Part shown: one piece after another, positions 17,349 through 26,874 of the stretch
Numbering within the stretch: position 1 is the first letter of the stretch
How the letters are laid out: every line of letters starts with the position of its first letter
Assembly (NCBI GenBank): GCA_040365065.1
Contig: BAABNI010000004.1
Location: 62,001-126,000, forward strand
DNA length: 64,000 bases
DNA from: Pelagadaptatus aseana
GTDB lineage: Bacteria > Pseudomonadota > Gammaproteobacteria > Pseudomonadales > Cellvibrionaceae
Direction: 5' to 3'
Notes under the pieces: model-generated
What the model saw: only the letters and a program-made list of their open reading frames with translations
What the model was told of the DNA's origin: nothing
Databases searched by the model: none
Program-made: the position numbers and the translations under genes

Positions 17349-18272
17349 TCAGGCAATGATCAGGGTCAGACGACCGGATTCATAACCAATCACACCCACC
17401 TCGACATCAATGCGATGAGCACCCTGCTTATTCAATAACTTTTTGATCACCGGCTTGGTTTCAGTAATGGTGTGCACGCGACTGCAAGAAAGTCGCTCAC
17501 CAGAAACCGTATCGTGTAGAGCGACACTGATTACCGACAACAAGCGCTCACAGCCCTGCATAATCTTGCGGCTGATGGCCCGCTCGGCAATCGCCACATG
17601 GACATCGTCTTCGTTGAGGTTATTAACCGCCCCCCCCAAAAGACAGGCACCTTTAACATCCAGTATGGCCACAGCCCGAACCACGTTATCCGGTACCGAC
17701 TCAAACAGCGCGACCACACAGGGATAGCTGGATTCAGTCAGCTCCATGGGTGGTAATTCTTCGATCAACACTTCTTTGGCGGCAAACTTGTTGATTACCA
17801 AACTCAGCACATCCAGTCCCGGCAACGACACCCGATCCGGCTCGAAAGTTTCCGGCTGATACTGGGACAAGGCTTCTTCACCTTCATCCTGGCCCTGAAT
17901 GATGGGGAGCACGGCTTTATGCAACGTAGCAAAGTCGAAGGGTTTGTTAACAATAAATTTGGCCCCGGCATCGTAGGCCTCCTGGATCATCTGTTCGCGC
18001 TCTTCGGTCGTGACAAAGCCCATCTTGATGCCCAGCATCTCGCGATTCAAAGCGTGCAATAAATCCAGGCCACTCATTCCCCCCGGCATATGCCAGTCAC
18101 ACAGCACCAGTTGTGGCTCCCAGGTACGGCACACATCCAGTGCTTCGTTGCCATCTGAGGCCAGTTTGGTTTCTATCTCACTGTAACCCATCGCCTGAAT
18201 ACCGCGGTTAACGATGGTCTGCATGGCCTTACTGTCGTCAACAATTAATATTTTGGTGATCGCCAAGCTCAT
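17349..18272 (-). CDS. Response regulator with C-terminal chemotaxis-like domain
   Basis: Residues 4-122 form a CheY-like receiver: acidic pair D12-D13, phosphoacceptor D59 in LVLCDWHMP, Thr in GFVTTEE and K110 in IVNKPFD. The C-terminal 180 residues (from about LPGLDVLSLVINKF) form a second domain that resembles the CheX/CheC fold in length and layout but lacks the ExxN phosphatase pair, so it may be a scaffold or docking domain. I chose ATG 18272; GTG 18281 would add three residues. It is 31 bp downstream of the coiled-coil CheX gene in the same direction, so the two form an operon. Confidence 0.82.
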   Translation of the reverse strand: MSLAITKILIVDDSKAMQTIVNRGIQAMGYSEIETKLASDGNEALDVCRTWEPQLVLCDWHMPGGMSGLDLLHALNREMLGIKMGFVTTEEREQMIQEAYDAGAKFIVNKPFDFATLHKAVLPIIQGQDEGEEALSQYQPETFEPDRVSLPGLDVLSLVINKFAAKEVLIEELPPMELTESSYPCVVALFESVPDNVVRAVAILDVKGACLLGGAVNNLNEDDVHVAIAERAISRKIMQGCERLLSVISVALHDTVSGERLSCSRVHTITETKPVIKKLLNKQGAHRIDVEVGVIGYESGRLTLIIA

Positions 18273-18303
18273 TGTTTTCACTCAAGTTTCGTTATTATTT
18301 TAA

Positions 18304-19953
18304 TTAGAGGTTTTTTTCTATGGTGCCCAAATACAATCGGCCGCTTTGGGTACCGACCAGAATTTCTGCCGATGTTTTCATATAAAACATCAACTGATCC
18401 AGCTCCTCGCGCTGAATATGTTTGGGAGCGGAAAGCTTGCGACTGTCCCCCAGATTATTCGCCACAAAACCCGCAACAATGTTGGTCATTTCACCGACAC
18501 TGTCCACCACCTCGTCTTCCTGAAGATTGGCTTCCTCTTTATCGAATAATACCGCAGTCACCCGCTCTGACAAATCACGGTCGAGTCCCAGAATAATACC
18601 CAGATCTTCATCACCGATCCAAACGTAGGTCCACAGGGAGAGCCTGGAGGGTTTGTTGGGTACGGCGGTTGAAATAATGGCAACCTCTTCATTGGCATCA
18701 ATGAATTTTTCCCAGAACTCGGAAATAGAAGAAAATAACGGACTGTCGTAAGCGTCGGTATTTTTCAGTTTATTCGGGGATTTCTCGATCACCTCGATGT
18801 TCTGTTGCTTGGGTGAGCCAACACGCTGCCCGACAAACTCCACATTATCTTGCTTGATAGCCTGTTCCAGCGCCTCAAAGTCCAGCTCTCCCGAGTCACC
18901 CACCGCCTTATCCGCTCCAGCAGTTGATGACGCTGAGGTTTCACGCTGTTCCTGATCCATCAGAAAGTGCATTTCCAGTGTTTCATGCTCTTTCTTGAGT
19001 CGCTGCAATTCTTCCTCACGTTGATCGAGCTTGCTGGCCGCCTTGTCCATGCTGATCATGTGAGTTTCCACCATGGTTTTTTCTTTCAGCGTTCGCTCAA
19101 GCTCGTTGCGCACTTCATCGAGTTCGGCTTCGAGCTCTTCGACCCGAGCCTGCAATTCGCTGTCGGTTACCGGCTCATTCTGCTCTTGCGGGGTGTAGGC
19201 GCTCTCCAGCTGCTGCTCGAGCATTTCTATCTGCTTGCGCTGATAACTCTCTTTATTCGACAGTTCGTTGTACATGGCCGACAGGCTGTCACGCTCCGCT
19301 GTCAGATGAACCGCCTTGCTGGATAATTCATCAACCCTGTCACCCAGCCTCTGATTATCTTCCTGCAATCGCTCGGATCGTTTCGATAAATGCAAAACTT
19401 CAGACAGGCGGCTGCGTGCCTCATCCAGTTTTTGCCGCAGAGTATTGGCAATGGAGCGATGACGTCCCTCTTCTTTGCTGAGCTGGGATACCCTGGAACG
19501 CAAAATACTGGTGTCAGCCACGTCTCGTTCGAGAGATTCTACATGGGCCCGACTGCTGTCGAGTTCCTGCCTGAGATCGTCAACGATGGCGCCGAGTAAT
19601 TGTTTATCGTCATCGCCGGGGGCTCGGCTACTGTATTCTTCCAACAGTTTGATTTTTTGATCACGCATCTGCAATTGCTGACGCAGGGAGTTGAGGGCGT
19701 GGTTCATCCCCGCCTCCCGACTGACATCGTGTTTTTGCTCGGGTTCAGATGCAGTAGAAGCAGAATTGGTCAGGCGACCTTCCAGCTCACGATTTCTCTG
19801 CAGGGCTTCGTCGAGCCGATCTTTGAGGTCGTGCACCAGTTTTTTCAGACGATTGCGATATTTCAGTTCCTGACGATAGGTGCCAATACCAATAATAATC
19901 GCAGCCACCAGAAAAATGCCGAGATTGATCGCAATGATCGCTTCAGTGTTCAT
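18304..19953 (-). CDS. Membrane-anchored coiled-coil protein with C-terminal CheX-like domain
   Basis: A 549-residue protein in three parts: one transmembrane helix (AIIAINLGIFLVAAIIIGIGT in two segments, residues 4-25), a coiled coil of about 310 residues rich in Glu, Arg, Leu and Gln (roughly 30-345), and a CheX-type domain (about 400-549). The latter carries DSVGEMTN (D484, E488, N491), the D/SxxxExxN phosphatase motif. It would place a CheX phosphatase on a long stalk inside the cell, close to the membrane. The downstream receiver gene is a natural substrate candidate. Confidence 0.82.
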   Translation of the reverse strand: MNTEAIIAINLGIFLVAAIIIGIGTYRQELKYRNRLKKLVHDLKDRLDEALQRNRELEGRLTNSASTASEPEQKHDVSREAGMNHALNSLRQQLQMRDQKIKLLEEYSSRAPGDDDKQLLGAIVDDLRQELDSSRAHVESLERDVADTSILRSRVSQLSKEEGRHRSIANTLRQKLDEARSRLSEVLHLSKRSERLQEDNQRLGDRVDELSSKAVHLTAERDSLSAMYNELSNKESYQRKQIEMLEQQLESAYTPQEQNEPVTDSELQARVEELEAELDEVRNELERTLKEKTMVETHMISMDKAASKLDQREEELQRLKKEHETLEMHFLMDQEQRETSASSTAGADKAVGDSGELDFEALEQAIKQDNVEFVGQRVGSPKQQNIEVIEKSPNKLKNTDAYDSPLFSSISEFWEKFIDANEEVAIISTAVPNKPSRLSLWTYVWIGDEDLGIILGLDRDLSERVTAVLFDKEEANLQEDEVVDSVGEMTNIVAGFVANNLGDSRKLSAPKHIQREELDQLMFYMKTSAEILVGTQSGRLYLGTIEKNL

Positions 19954-20051
19954 AGGCGGGTTATCTCAGAAAAAAGTTCTGAAACTCTTGATTTTATTAA
20001 TTATTATTGTTCCAAGAGTAACCCAACTGGCGCGTTTTTCTATTTTTTGAG

Positions 20052-21248
20052 CTATTTGCCTGACTTTTGCAAAGCATTCTCTACCGCCGCCATCCCCAGG
20101 GGCACGTTCAGTTTCAAGCCGAGATCATTGAAGGTGGAACCAAAGGCATGCAGGGTTCGGAACAGATTGTGGGCGCGACACTGTTCGCCCATCTGGCCAA
20201 TGCGCACAATGGGCGGCCCAAACGAGCCGGCAATTTCTACCCGATAATGCTTTGAGATATGGCCACAGACAGTTTTGGCATCCAGCCCCTCCGGCAGTTT
20301 GATACCCACCACAGAATTCAGGCGGTTTTCCGTCGGCACATACAACTCCAATCCCAGAGTTTCCACCCCGGCCTGTAACGCCTTTGAACAAACCTGATGC
20401 CTTGCAAAACGGCTTTCCAGAGTTTCCCGGCACACCAGGCGCATGGCTTCATGCAATGCCAACAGCCCCGATACCGGCGCCGTATAGTGGTATGACGCCT
20501 TGTGCCAGAAGTTGGTGGCCAGTTTGGCATCCAGAGTCCACTGGGGTAGCTGACTGGGGCGATTATCGATGCGCTGCCAGGCTTTTTCCGAGAAGGCCAC
20601 CAGCGACACGCCGGGAATGGAGCTCAGACCTTTCTGCCCGCCGGTGATGACGGCATCTATGTGCCACTCGTCCATATTCAAAGGCATGGTACTGAGGGTG
20701 CAAACCGCATCCACCACCAGATAACACCCAAATTCTTTTGCCAGAGCACCGATTTGTGGCAACTGATGATTATGAGTGGTATTGGAAGTTTCCCCCTGCA
20801 CAATGGTGATGACTTCCGGACAATCACGCTCTAATTCTGCACGAATTTTTTCAATGCAAGCACTGTCGCCATCGGCCACCATCAATCGATTCACCTGGCC
20901 TCCGGCGCGCTCTGCCATCTCGGACAGGCGCCCGGAGAAGAAACCGTTGCAGACGCTCAACACCTTGGTGTCTTTCCACACCAAATTGGCTACGGCCATC
21001 TCCATCGCAGCCGACCCCGGACCGGCAACGCCAACAATCCATGGGGTTTGGGTCTGGAAAATATACCCTGCCATGGCCTTAACCTGACCAATAATTTGCG
21101 CCATGGTATCGCCCAGATGATTGATCACAATGCCATTGGCCCTGGCCACCGCCTCGGGAATCGGCACCGGTCCGGCACCCATCATCAGCAGAGGTTCTTC
21201 TGGCAGGATTCTATCGAGGGTTTTAATATCGGGGGCGTCAATGGTCAT
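20052..21248 (-). CDS. Class V aminotransferase, alanine-glyoxylate/serine-pyruvate type
   Basis: A 398-residue PLP enzyme of the SPT/AGXT group. PLP Lys is K206 in ITGGQKGLSS, the cofactor Asp is in LVVDAVCTLST and the early MGAGPVPIP block is typical. Family members transfer an amino group from serine or alanine to glyoxylate or pyruvate. I chose ATG 21248 (GGAAG about 11 nt upstream); frames open to 21305 but without a ribosome site. No pathway partner is adjacent, so the substrate is unresolved. Confidence 0.88.
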   Translation of the reverse strand: MTIDAPDIKTLDRILPEEPLLMMGAGPVPIPEAVARANGIVINHLGDTMAQIIGQVKAMAGYIFQTQTPWIVGVAGPGSAAMEMAVANLVWKDTKVLSVCNGFFSGRLSEMAERAGGQVNRLMVADGDSACIEKIRAELERDCPEVITIVQGETSNTTHNHQLPQIGALAKEFGCYLVVDAVCTLSTMPLNMDEWHIDAVITGGQKGLSSIPGVSLVAFSEKAWQRIDNRPSQLPQWTLDAKLATNFWHKASYHYTAPVSGLLALHEAMRLVCRETLESRFARHQVCSKALQAGVETLGLELYVPTENRLNSVVGIKLPEGLDAKTVCGHISKHYRVEIAGSFGPPIVRIGQMGEQCRAHNLFRTLHAFGSTFNDLGLKLNVPLGMAAVENALQKSGK

Positions 21249-21420
21249 GAAATCGGTGCTTCCGCAAACTGTCGTTGGATGTAAAGTTGCCAAACGCAAC
21301 ATCATAGCACGATCAATAATTCATACAGAGTCTTGCTCCCGCCATCGGCTAAACAACAAAAAGCGCAATAAAATGGCGTAAATACCCGGCGGACATCAGA
21401 GCAATCACTATACTGGCAGT

Positions 21421-22221
21421 ATGAACCGGACTGTCTCCAGTAAAGTGTTTCAACCACCGTTGCGACTACGAGTTGCTCTGGTGCTGGTTTGCCTGTTTAT
21501 CTCACCGTTGCTGCCTGCAACTCAGTCCATCCACCTGTGCACCGAGAGCACCTCCTTTCCGCCCTACACCTACAGCGAAATCGAGTTCCTCGACAAACCC
21601 GGTGTATTGCCCGAACTGATCAATCTTGCCGCTGACAAACTGGGCATGGACATTGAGTATTCATTTGCCCCCTGGAAACGCTGCATCAACAGACTCAAAA
21701 GTGGCGAAGTGGATGGCATATTCCCGATCATAAGAACAAAGGAGAGAATCAAATGGGGGAAATTTCCAGAACAGCCCGAGCAACGCCTGTGGCCGGCGCG
21801 ATACACCGTTTTTGTTGCCCGTGACTCACCACTGCAATGGGACGGCGAGTCATTTAGAAATATCAGACACGGTGTTTCTGCGCCTCTGGGCTATCTCACT
21901 TCCAAGAAATTGACCGCGATGCGGGTCTCACCCAATATGACCATCAACTTGGATATGGGGATGCGAATGGTGTCACGGCATCGACTCGACGGCTTTGTCT
22001 TTGAAGAGCGCGCTGGCTGGTATCACGCGGGCAAAATTGGTCTTGAATCCCAACTGCGAACCCTGCCTCAAGCGTTTATGAGCGAGAACCTTAACGTCGT
22101 ATTCAACCAGAAATATTATCAGGAGCATAAAAACAGCCTTGACGCATTCTGGTATGAACTGGACCGTTTCAGCCGCAACCTGCCGCCAGACCTTATCGAC
22201 CGATACAATCTAAAACCTTGA
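21421..22221 (+). CDS. Periplasmic solute-binding protein, SBP_bac_3-like
   Basis: A 266-residue secreted protein. The signal peptide has a basic start, the hydrophobic stretch VALVLVCLFISPLLPA and cleavage probably near LPATQS. The mature part has the type II binding-protein pattern (CTESTSFPPYTY, then GVLPELINLAADKLG and SGEVDGIFPIIRTKER). No permease or ATPase is adjacent, so this is probably an orphan binding protein of the kind that feeds signalling or acts alone, not a full ABC transporter. Ligand unknown. Confidence 0.82.
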   Translation: MNRTVSSKVFQPPLRLRVALVLVCLFISPLLPATQSIHLCTESTSFPPYTYSEIEFLDKPGVLPELINLAADKLGMDIEYSFAPWKRCINRLKSGEVDGIFPIIRTKERIKWGKFPEQPEQRLWPARYTVFVARDSPLQWDGESFRNIRHGVSAPLGYLTSKKLTAMRVSPNMTINLDMGMRMVSRHRLDGFVFEERAGWYHAGKIGLESQLRTLPQAFMSENLNVVFNQKYYQEHKNSLDAFWYELDRFSRNLPPDLIDRYNLKP

Positions 22222-22356
22222 GCCAGTTACCAGCCTCCTACCCGGTTGTACCGCTTACGCATCCCCCTATAATAGAGCCCAGTGTTTTAAGTTAACCCTG
22301 TCGGTCAGAACGTTTCTGGGCCCACCAAGACAGGCCTTAATAGGAATCCATTTACT

Positions 22357-23061
22357 GTGATTATCCGAGTCATTCTTCTTGCAGCAGCCATTTTTCTACT
22401 GCTGCACTTTCTGGGCTATCTGAAAAAGCTGCCTCCACAGCATCGCCGTCAGGCTCTGATCAAATACGGTGGTTATGGAATTTTACTGGTGGTTATCTTA
22501 CTGGCCGCCACAGGACGCCTCCACTGGATTGGCGCGGTTATCGCTGCCATTATTCCCTTTGCCAAACAGATCGGTCATTTTGCGGTACGCGCACTGCCCT
22601 TCTTACGCTGGCTGCAGCAGCAGAAGCTCAAGCCTTCCATACTTGCCACTCCCTTTCTGAAAGTCGTTATCGACAGTAAAACCGGGCAATGGCAAGGCCA
22701 GATCATTCAGGGCAACCACAGCGGTAAAAATCTCAATGAGCTGACCCAGGAACAACTGATTGAACTGAGCCATCAATATCTGCAGCAGGACCCGGCTTCA
22801 GCCCGTCTGCTCAATGCCTATATGCGTTATCGATTCCAGCAGGGCTCCGATCAGGGCTCATCCCAGAATCAGACTGCCGACAACGGCAATATGAATCGTA
22901 AAGAAGCATTGGAAGTACTGGGGCTTGATGAAGAGGCCTCTGAGAAAGACATTGTTGCAGCCCATCGCAGCCTGATGCAGAAAGTACACCCTGATCGCGG
23001 TGGCAGTGATTATCTGGCAGCCAAGATCAATCAGGCCAAAGACACCCTGTTAAAAGCCTAG
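22357..23061 (+). CDS. Membrane J-domain protein (DnaJ-like)
   Basis: A 234-residue protein with two N-terminal membrane helices (IIRVILLAAAIFLLLHFLGY and YGILLVVILLAATG) and a possible third stretch (IGAVIAAIIPFA), a cytoplasmic middle part, and a C-terminal J-domain starting with RKEALEVLGLDEEASE and carrying the HPD triad (211-213) in KVHPDRGG. J-domains stimulate Hsp70 (DnaK) ATPase, so it would bring DnaK to the inner membrane. The C-terminal placement resembles Tim14/DjlA-type proteins. Start is GTG 22357 with AGGA upstream. The end overlaps the convergent AraC gene by 4 bp. Confidence 0.87.
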   Translation: MIIRVILLAAAIFLLLHFLGYLKKLPPQHRRQALIKYGGYGILLVVILLAATGRLHWIGAVIAAIIPFAKQIGHFAVRALPFLRWLQQQKLKPSILATPFLKVVIDSKTGQWQGQIIQGNHSGKNLNELTQEQLIELSHQYLQQDPASARLLNAYMRYRFQQGSDQGSSQNQTADNGNMNRKEALEVLGLDEEASEKDIVAAHRSLMQKVHPDRGGSDYLAAKINQAKDTLLKA

Positions 23062-24056
23062 GCCTGTTTCCCTTTCTGAGCCTGCTGCCAGGCTCGCGGG
23101 GACAACCCCGTCCACTGTTTAAAGTGGCGACTGAACACCGCCACTTCGGCATAACCAAGATTCAAAGCCAAATCGGTGATACTGATATTGGTTTGCCGTA
23201 AATAGTGCTCCGCAAGATTTTGCCGACTCTGTTGCAACAGCTGACGAAAGCTGGAATCACTTTTCGCCAATTGCCGCTGCAACCCTCGTGGGTGAAAATT
23301 CAAAGCCGCACTCACCCGCTCCAGAGTACATTCGCCACTGGTGAGTAAATCACTGATGACATGGCGCACCTGTGCCTGGAGATTATCCGGGTACAAATTT
23401 TCCAGAACCTGCATACGCCGCTGAATATAACCCAGCATTTCGGATTCGTTATAGGCAGTCTGGCGCTCCAGCCAGACAGTGGGAAACTGCACCCCATCAA
23501 AATGACTGTTGAAAACAATTTGACCGTGGTAGTGATCCGGTACCGCGGTATGTGTAGGCGGTTGCTGCAGATGCAGCGTCAAACCCGGTTGATAGCCCCC
23601 CAGTGCGGCGCAGAGAATATTCCACATATGACCCGCACTGAGCTGGATTAACTGGCGCAGCCGATAGGCATTGGTGAATTCAAAACCGAGCACAAACGCC
23701 GTCAGATTTTCCTCACTGACCGTATCCACGTTAACGCCCATAGCGTGCAAATGTACGTACCTCTGACTGGCCTCCAGTACCGATCGAATGGATGTCTGCT
23801 GGGTCGTAAACAACGCCAGATCACCAAAAATCATGGTGGACTGGGAAGCCGATAGCGCCAAACCGAATGCGTCATCGCACCCCACACTGGTGATATCCAG
23901 CAAATCGGCGACCCGGGCATAGGACAGCAGTGCATCGGGTTCTCGAAGCTGGGCGGCGGATAACCCGACTTCCGCCAGCAGCGCACTGGGGTTTTGCTGA
24001 TACTGACCAACCAATGAGGCAAAGCCCTCAATGGCCCCACTTCGAACCAGATACAT
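23058..24056 (-). CDS. AraC family transcriptional regulator
   Basis: A 332-residue regulator with an N-terminal arabinose-binding-like sensor domain and C-terminal AraC helix-turn-helix pair (LNFHPRGLQRQLAKSDSSF, then LNLGYAEVAVFSRHFKQWTG). It is divergent from the cupin/double-SDR operon (171 bp apart), and the gap holds two 16-bp direct repeats suited to AraC-type binding. Ligand unknown; the target is inferred to be the operon at 24228-26671. Confidence 0.9.
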   Translation of the reverse strand: MYLVRSGAIEGFASLVGQYQQNPSALLAEVGLSAAQLREPDALLSYARVADLLDITSVGCDDAFGLALSASQSTMIFGDLALFTTQQTSIRSVLEASQRYVHLHAMGVNVDTVSEENLTAFVLGFEFTNAYRLRQLIQLSAGHMWNILCAALGGYQPGLTLHLQQPPTHTAVPDHYHGQIVFNSHFDGVQFPTVWLERQTAYNESEMLGYIQRRMQVLENLYPDNLQAQVRHVISDLLTSGECTLERVSAALNFHPRGLQRQLAKSDSSFRQLLQQSRQNLAEHYLRQTNISITDLALNLGYAEVAVFSRHFKQWTGLSPRAWQQAQKGKQA

Positions 24057-24088
24057 AACTCAAACACCCCGAACAACCAGCCGCCAAT

Positions 24089-24125
24089 TGTCGTAAATAA
24101 TCAACTTAATGTCGTAAATAATCAA
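24089..24125. promoter_or_regulatory. Direct-repeat operator, probable AraC-type binding site
   Basis: Two identical copies of TGTCGTAAATAATCAA lie at 24089-24104 and 24110-24125, a 21-bp period that is two helical turns. That spacing is typical of AraC-family half-sites on one DNA face. They lie just upstream of the regulator start and about 100-140 bp before the cupin gene. Confidence 0.7.
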
Positions 24126-24227
24126 GAGCTCCCCATCGATATTTTCTACACTGATTTCGTACTTCAAAGAAAGCCTGCTGGTCTGGCCCGATGACCAGCA
24201 ACATCAATCCAGAGTAAGGAGCCCAAA

Positions 24228-24761
24228 ATGACTGACACCAACACCCCCGCCATGCAGATGCTGATGTCCCTGATGGATGGCCCTGTCGTATCCAAAGAAC
24301 ACACCAAAGAAGCCATTTTGCTGCAGGACGAAGATCTGCCTCACGTAGAATTGCCCGACGGATCCACCCTGCAATTGCTGCACGTTGATCTCAATCAGAA
24401 CCTCTGGGTTGTTCGCAACCGTTTCAAGCCGGGCTTCGGTATCGATACCCACTACCATACAGGTCCGGTATTTGCGGTGACCCAGTCTGGTGAATGGTTC
24501 TACAAAGAATACCCGGACAAGGTGAACAAAGCCGGTGCCTATTTGTTTGAGCCGGCCCACTCCCACCACACCCTGACGGTGGCCGACGACGCTCAGGAAG
24601 ACGCCGTGGTTTGGTTTGCCATCTTTGGCAGTAACGTCAATGTCGACGCAGAGGGCAATGTCACCAGTATCATTGATGCCCAAACGATTCTCAAAATATA
24701 TCGCGCTCTGTGTGAAGCTCAGGGGCTTGATTGCAGTAAAGTCATTGTTGTGGGTGAATAA
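24228..24761 (+). CDS. Cupin protein, 2,4'-dihydroxyacetophenone dioxygenase-like
   Basis: A 177-residue cupin. The metal-binding pattern is visible: THYHTGPVFAVTQSGEWFY (His pair and later Glu) and the second motif with AHSHHTL. The size and motif order match the family of 2,4'-dihydroxyacetophenone dioxygenase-like cupins, which cleave C-C bonds in aryl ketones using iron, though many members are uncharacterised. It leads an operon with the double SDR protein 77 bp downstream. Start ATG 24228 follows AAGGAG. Confidence 0.82.
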   Translation: MTDTNTPAMQMLMSLMDGPVVSKEHTKEAILLQDEDLPHVELPDGSTLQLLHVDLNQNLWVVRNRFKPGFGIDTHYHTGPVFAVTQSGEWFYKEYPDKVNKAGAYLFEPAHSHHTLTVADDAQEDAVVWFAIFGSNVNVDAEGNVTSIIDAQTILKIYRALCEAQGLDCSKVIVVGE

Positions 24762-24838
24762 TCCGCAGGCTTAATCCGACACTATGAGATGAATGTTTCT
24801 ATCCCCACTTCTTTTATAACAATAAAGGGAACCCCAAA

Positions 24839-26671
24839 ATGTCTGAATCCAATACCGTCCTGGTTACCGGTGCTGGCGGCTTTATTGGCCGGCATCTCGT
24901 TCGAGAGCTCCTCTTACAAGAAGCTTCCGTCATTGCCCTCATGCTACCTGCGGAAGCAGTGCCCGAGGAGTGGGGAGAACAGGTCAAAATCGTCACAGGT
25001 GATATTCGTGAGCTCAGCACCCTAGCTGAGGCCATAGGTCCGATCGATACGATCTTTCATCTGGCGGCCATTGTCAGCGACTGGGGAGCCATGCAGGAGC
25101 ATGTGGACATAACCGTCTCTGGTACCGAGCAGGCCATAGCAGTGGCATTGAAAAACGACGCCACCTTTATCGTCACCACCAGCGTCTGCGCCTATGCTTC
25201 GGCCCTTGCCCAAGGGGTCATCAGCGAAACAACACCTGTAGGCAAAGCTCATTCGCCTTATGAATTCTGCAAGCAGGAGCAAGAGCGCGTCACACTGGAA
25301 GCTGTCCGAGAAAGCGGCCTGAAAGCCACCATCGTTCGCCCCGGTAATGTCTATGGTGTGGGCAGCGGCCCCTGGGTTCAGATGATGGCCGACATGATGC
25401 GCCAGAACAAACCCTGCCTGCTCGGCAGCGGTGAATGGGACGCCGGACTGTGCCACGTCAACAATCTGGTGGCCCTGATGCTGGCAGCAGCTCAAACGCC
25501 CAATCAGACCGGTGAAATCTACAATGCCGCAGACGGTTTTGGCGTCACCTGGAAAACCTACCTGCAACGACTGGCACAGGTGGCGGCCACCCCTGCCCCG
25601 AAATCGATACCCAACAGCCTTGCCAAAGCCATGGCGCCGATTCTGGAATCCGTGGCCCGGTGGCGTCAGCAACAAGAGCGCCCCGCCATTACCCGGCAAT
25701 CTTATCGATTGATGGGCGGTCCCAATCAATTTTCGATTGAAAAAGCCACCACAGAACTGGGCTATCAACCCGTCACTTCCTTTGAACAGGCGATGCAAGA
25801 ACTGGCCGCTCACTATAAAACACCTTCGAGCACCATCGAGCAGGACTGGGTATGGATAACCGGTAGTGCCAGTGGTCTGGGTCGCTACCTGACCGGTCAA
25901 TTGCTGCAAAAAGGCCAACGGGTACTGGCCTGTGATTTATCACCAGAGGCACTGCAAGACGCCGCCCGAATCGATGGCTGGGACCTGCAGAAGGTCAGTC
26001 TGGAGGCATTCAACATCACCGATCTGGGAGAATGGCAGCGCGTCTATAAAACCTACAGCGATCAGGGAACCCGGTTTTCCCATCTGCTTAATGTCGCCGG
26101 TATTATTCGCCCCGGCTACAGCTATGAAAACCCGGCCAAAGAAGTGGGGTTGCAACTGGATGTCAACGTCATGGGCAGCATCAATGGCTGCGACACCCTG
26201 CTGCCTCACTTTCAAGAACGGAATCAGGGGCACATCATCAATATCGCCTCCTACGCCGGCTTTGGACCGGTACCCGGAGTGGTCGGTTACACCACATCCA
26301 AAGCAGCGATTCGCAGTTTTTCCAACGGCCTGGCCATGGATTTACGCAGCTCGGGACAGGCCATCAAGGTGACCTGTGTATGCCCCGATTTGATTGCCAC
26401 GCCGATGATGGATCATCAGGTAGGTTTTGGCGATCACTCAAGAATGGTATTCAGCGGCAATCGCCCACTAACCACGGAAGAAGTGGCCAGCGTGATACTG
26501 GGTGAGGTGTGGGATAAGCAGCCAATGGAAGTGGCGATACCCAAACTAAAAGGGGCGCTGGTACGCCTGCTGGGGTTAAATCCCGAGCTGGGCTTCAAGG
26601 CATTCGGGCTTATGGCCAGGCGCGGGGTTAAAAACCTGGAAAAAATTCGCAGCACCCGCCAGCAAGACTGA
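24839..26671 (+). CDS. Fused double short-chain dehydrogenase: epimerase-type plus classical SDR
   Basis: A 610-residue fusion of two Rossmann oxidoreductases. The first half is an extended SDR (VTGAGGFIGRHL at 9-20, FHLAAIVSDWG, and the Tyr-Lys pair in SPYEFCKQ). The second half begins near residue 334 and is a classical SDR (WITGSASGLGRYL, LLNVAGIIRPG, Ser in NIASYAG, and YTTSK). Both have intact nucleotide-binding and catalytic motifs, so two sequential redox steps on one substrate are likely. The cupin before it and the divergent AraC regulator suggest a catabolic or hydroxy-steroid-like ketone pathway, but the substrate is not shown by the sequence. Confidence 0.87.
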   Translation: MSESNTVLVTGAGGFIGRHLVRELLLQEASVIALMLPAEAVPEEWGEQVKIVTGDIRELSTLAEAIGPIDTIFHLAAIVSDWGAMQEHVDITVSGTEQAIAVALKNDATFIVTTSVCAYASALAQGVISETTPVGKAHSPYEFCKQEQERVTLEAVRESGLKATIVRPGNVYGVGSGPWVQMMADMMRQNKPCLLGSGEWDAGLCHVNNLVALMLAAAQTPNQTGEIYNAADGFGVTWKTYLQRLAQVAATPAPKSIPNSLAKAMAPILESVARWRQQQERPAITRQSYRLMGGPNQFSIEKATTELGYQPVTSFEQAMQELAAHYKTPSSTIEQDWVWITGSASGLGRYLTGQLLQKGQRVLACDLSPEALQDAARIDGWDLQKVSLEAFNITDLGEWQRVYKTYSDQGTRFSHLLNVAGIIRPGYSYENPAKEVGLQLDVNVMGSINGCDTLLPHFQERNQGHIINIASYAGFGPVPGVVGYTTSKAAIRSFSNGLAMDLRSSGQAIKVTCVCPDLIATPMMDHQVGFGDHSRMVFSGNRPLTTEEVASVILGEVWDKQPMEVAIPKLKGALVRLLGLNPELGFKAFGLMARRGVKNLEKIRSTRQQD

Positions 26672-26683
26672 CAATAGTACGAG

Positions 26684-26738
26684 AGCCATCAGCGTAACAG
26701 CTGAGTATTGAAAGCCATCAGCGCAACGACTGAGTATT
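26684..26738. repeat. Short tandem duplication
   Basis: AGCCATCAGCGTAACAGCTG is repeated as AGCCATCAGCGCAACGACTG with a period of 29 bp (first unit from 26684, second from 26713), each followed by AGTATT. It lies just after the double SDR stop. The rest of 26672-26874 shows no gene or clear terminator. Confidence 0.7.
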
Positions 26739-26874
26739 ATAAGCCGTTCGCCCACAACTCTATTGAAGCAAAAACGAAAGAGTTCAATACGGTGAGGCAC
26801 ACTTAGGTTCAGGGTGTCTCACCGGCAATTACTTACCGATCGAACTATTAGGACAATGATCTGAAAAAAACAGA

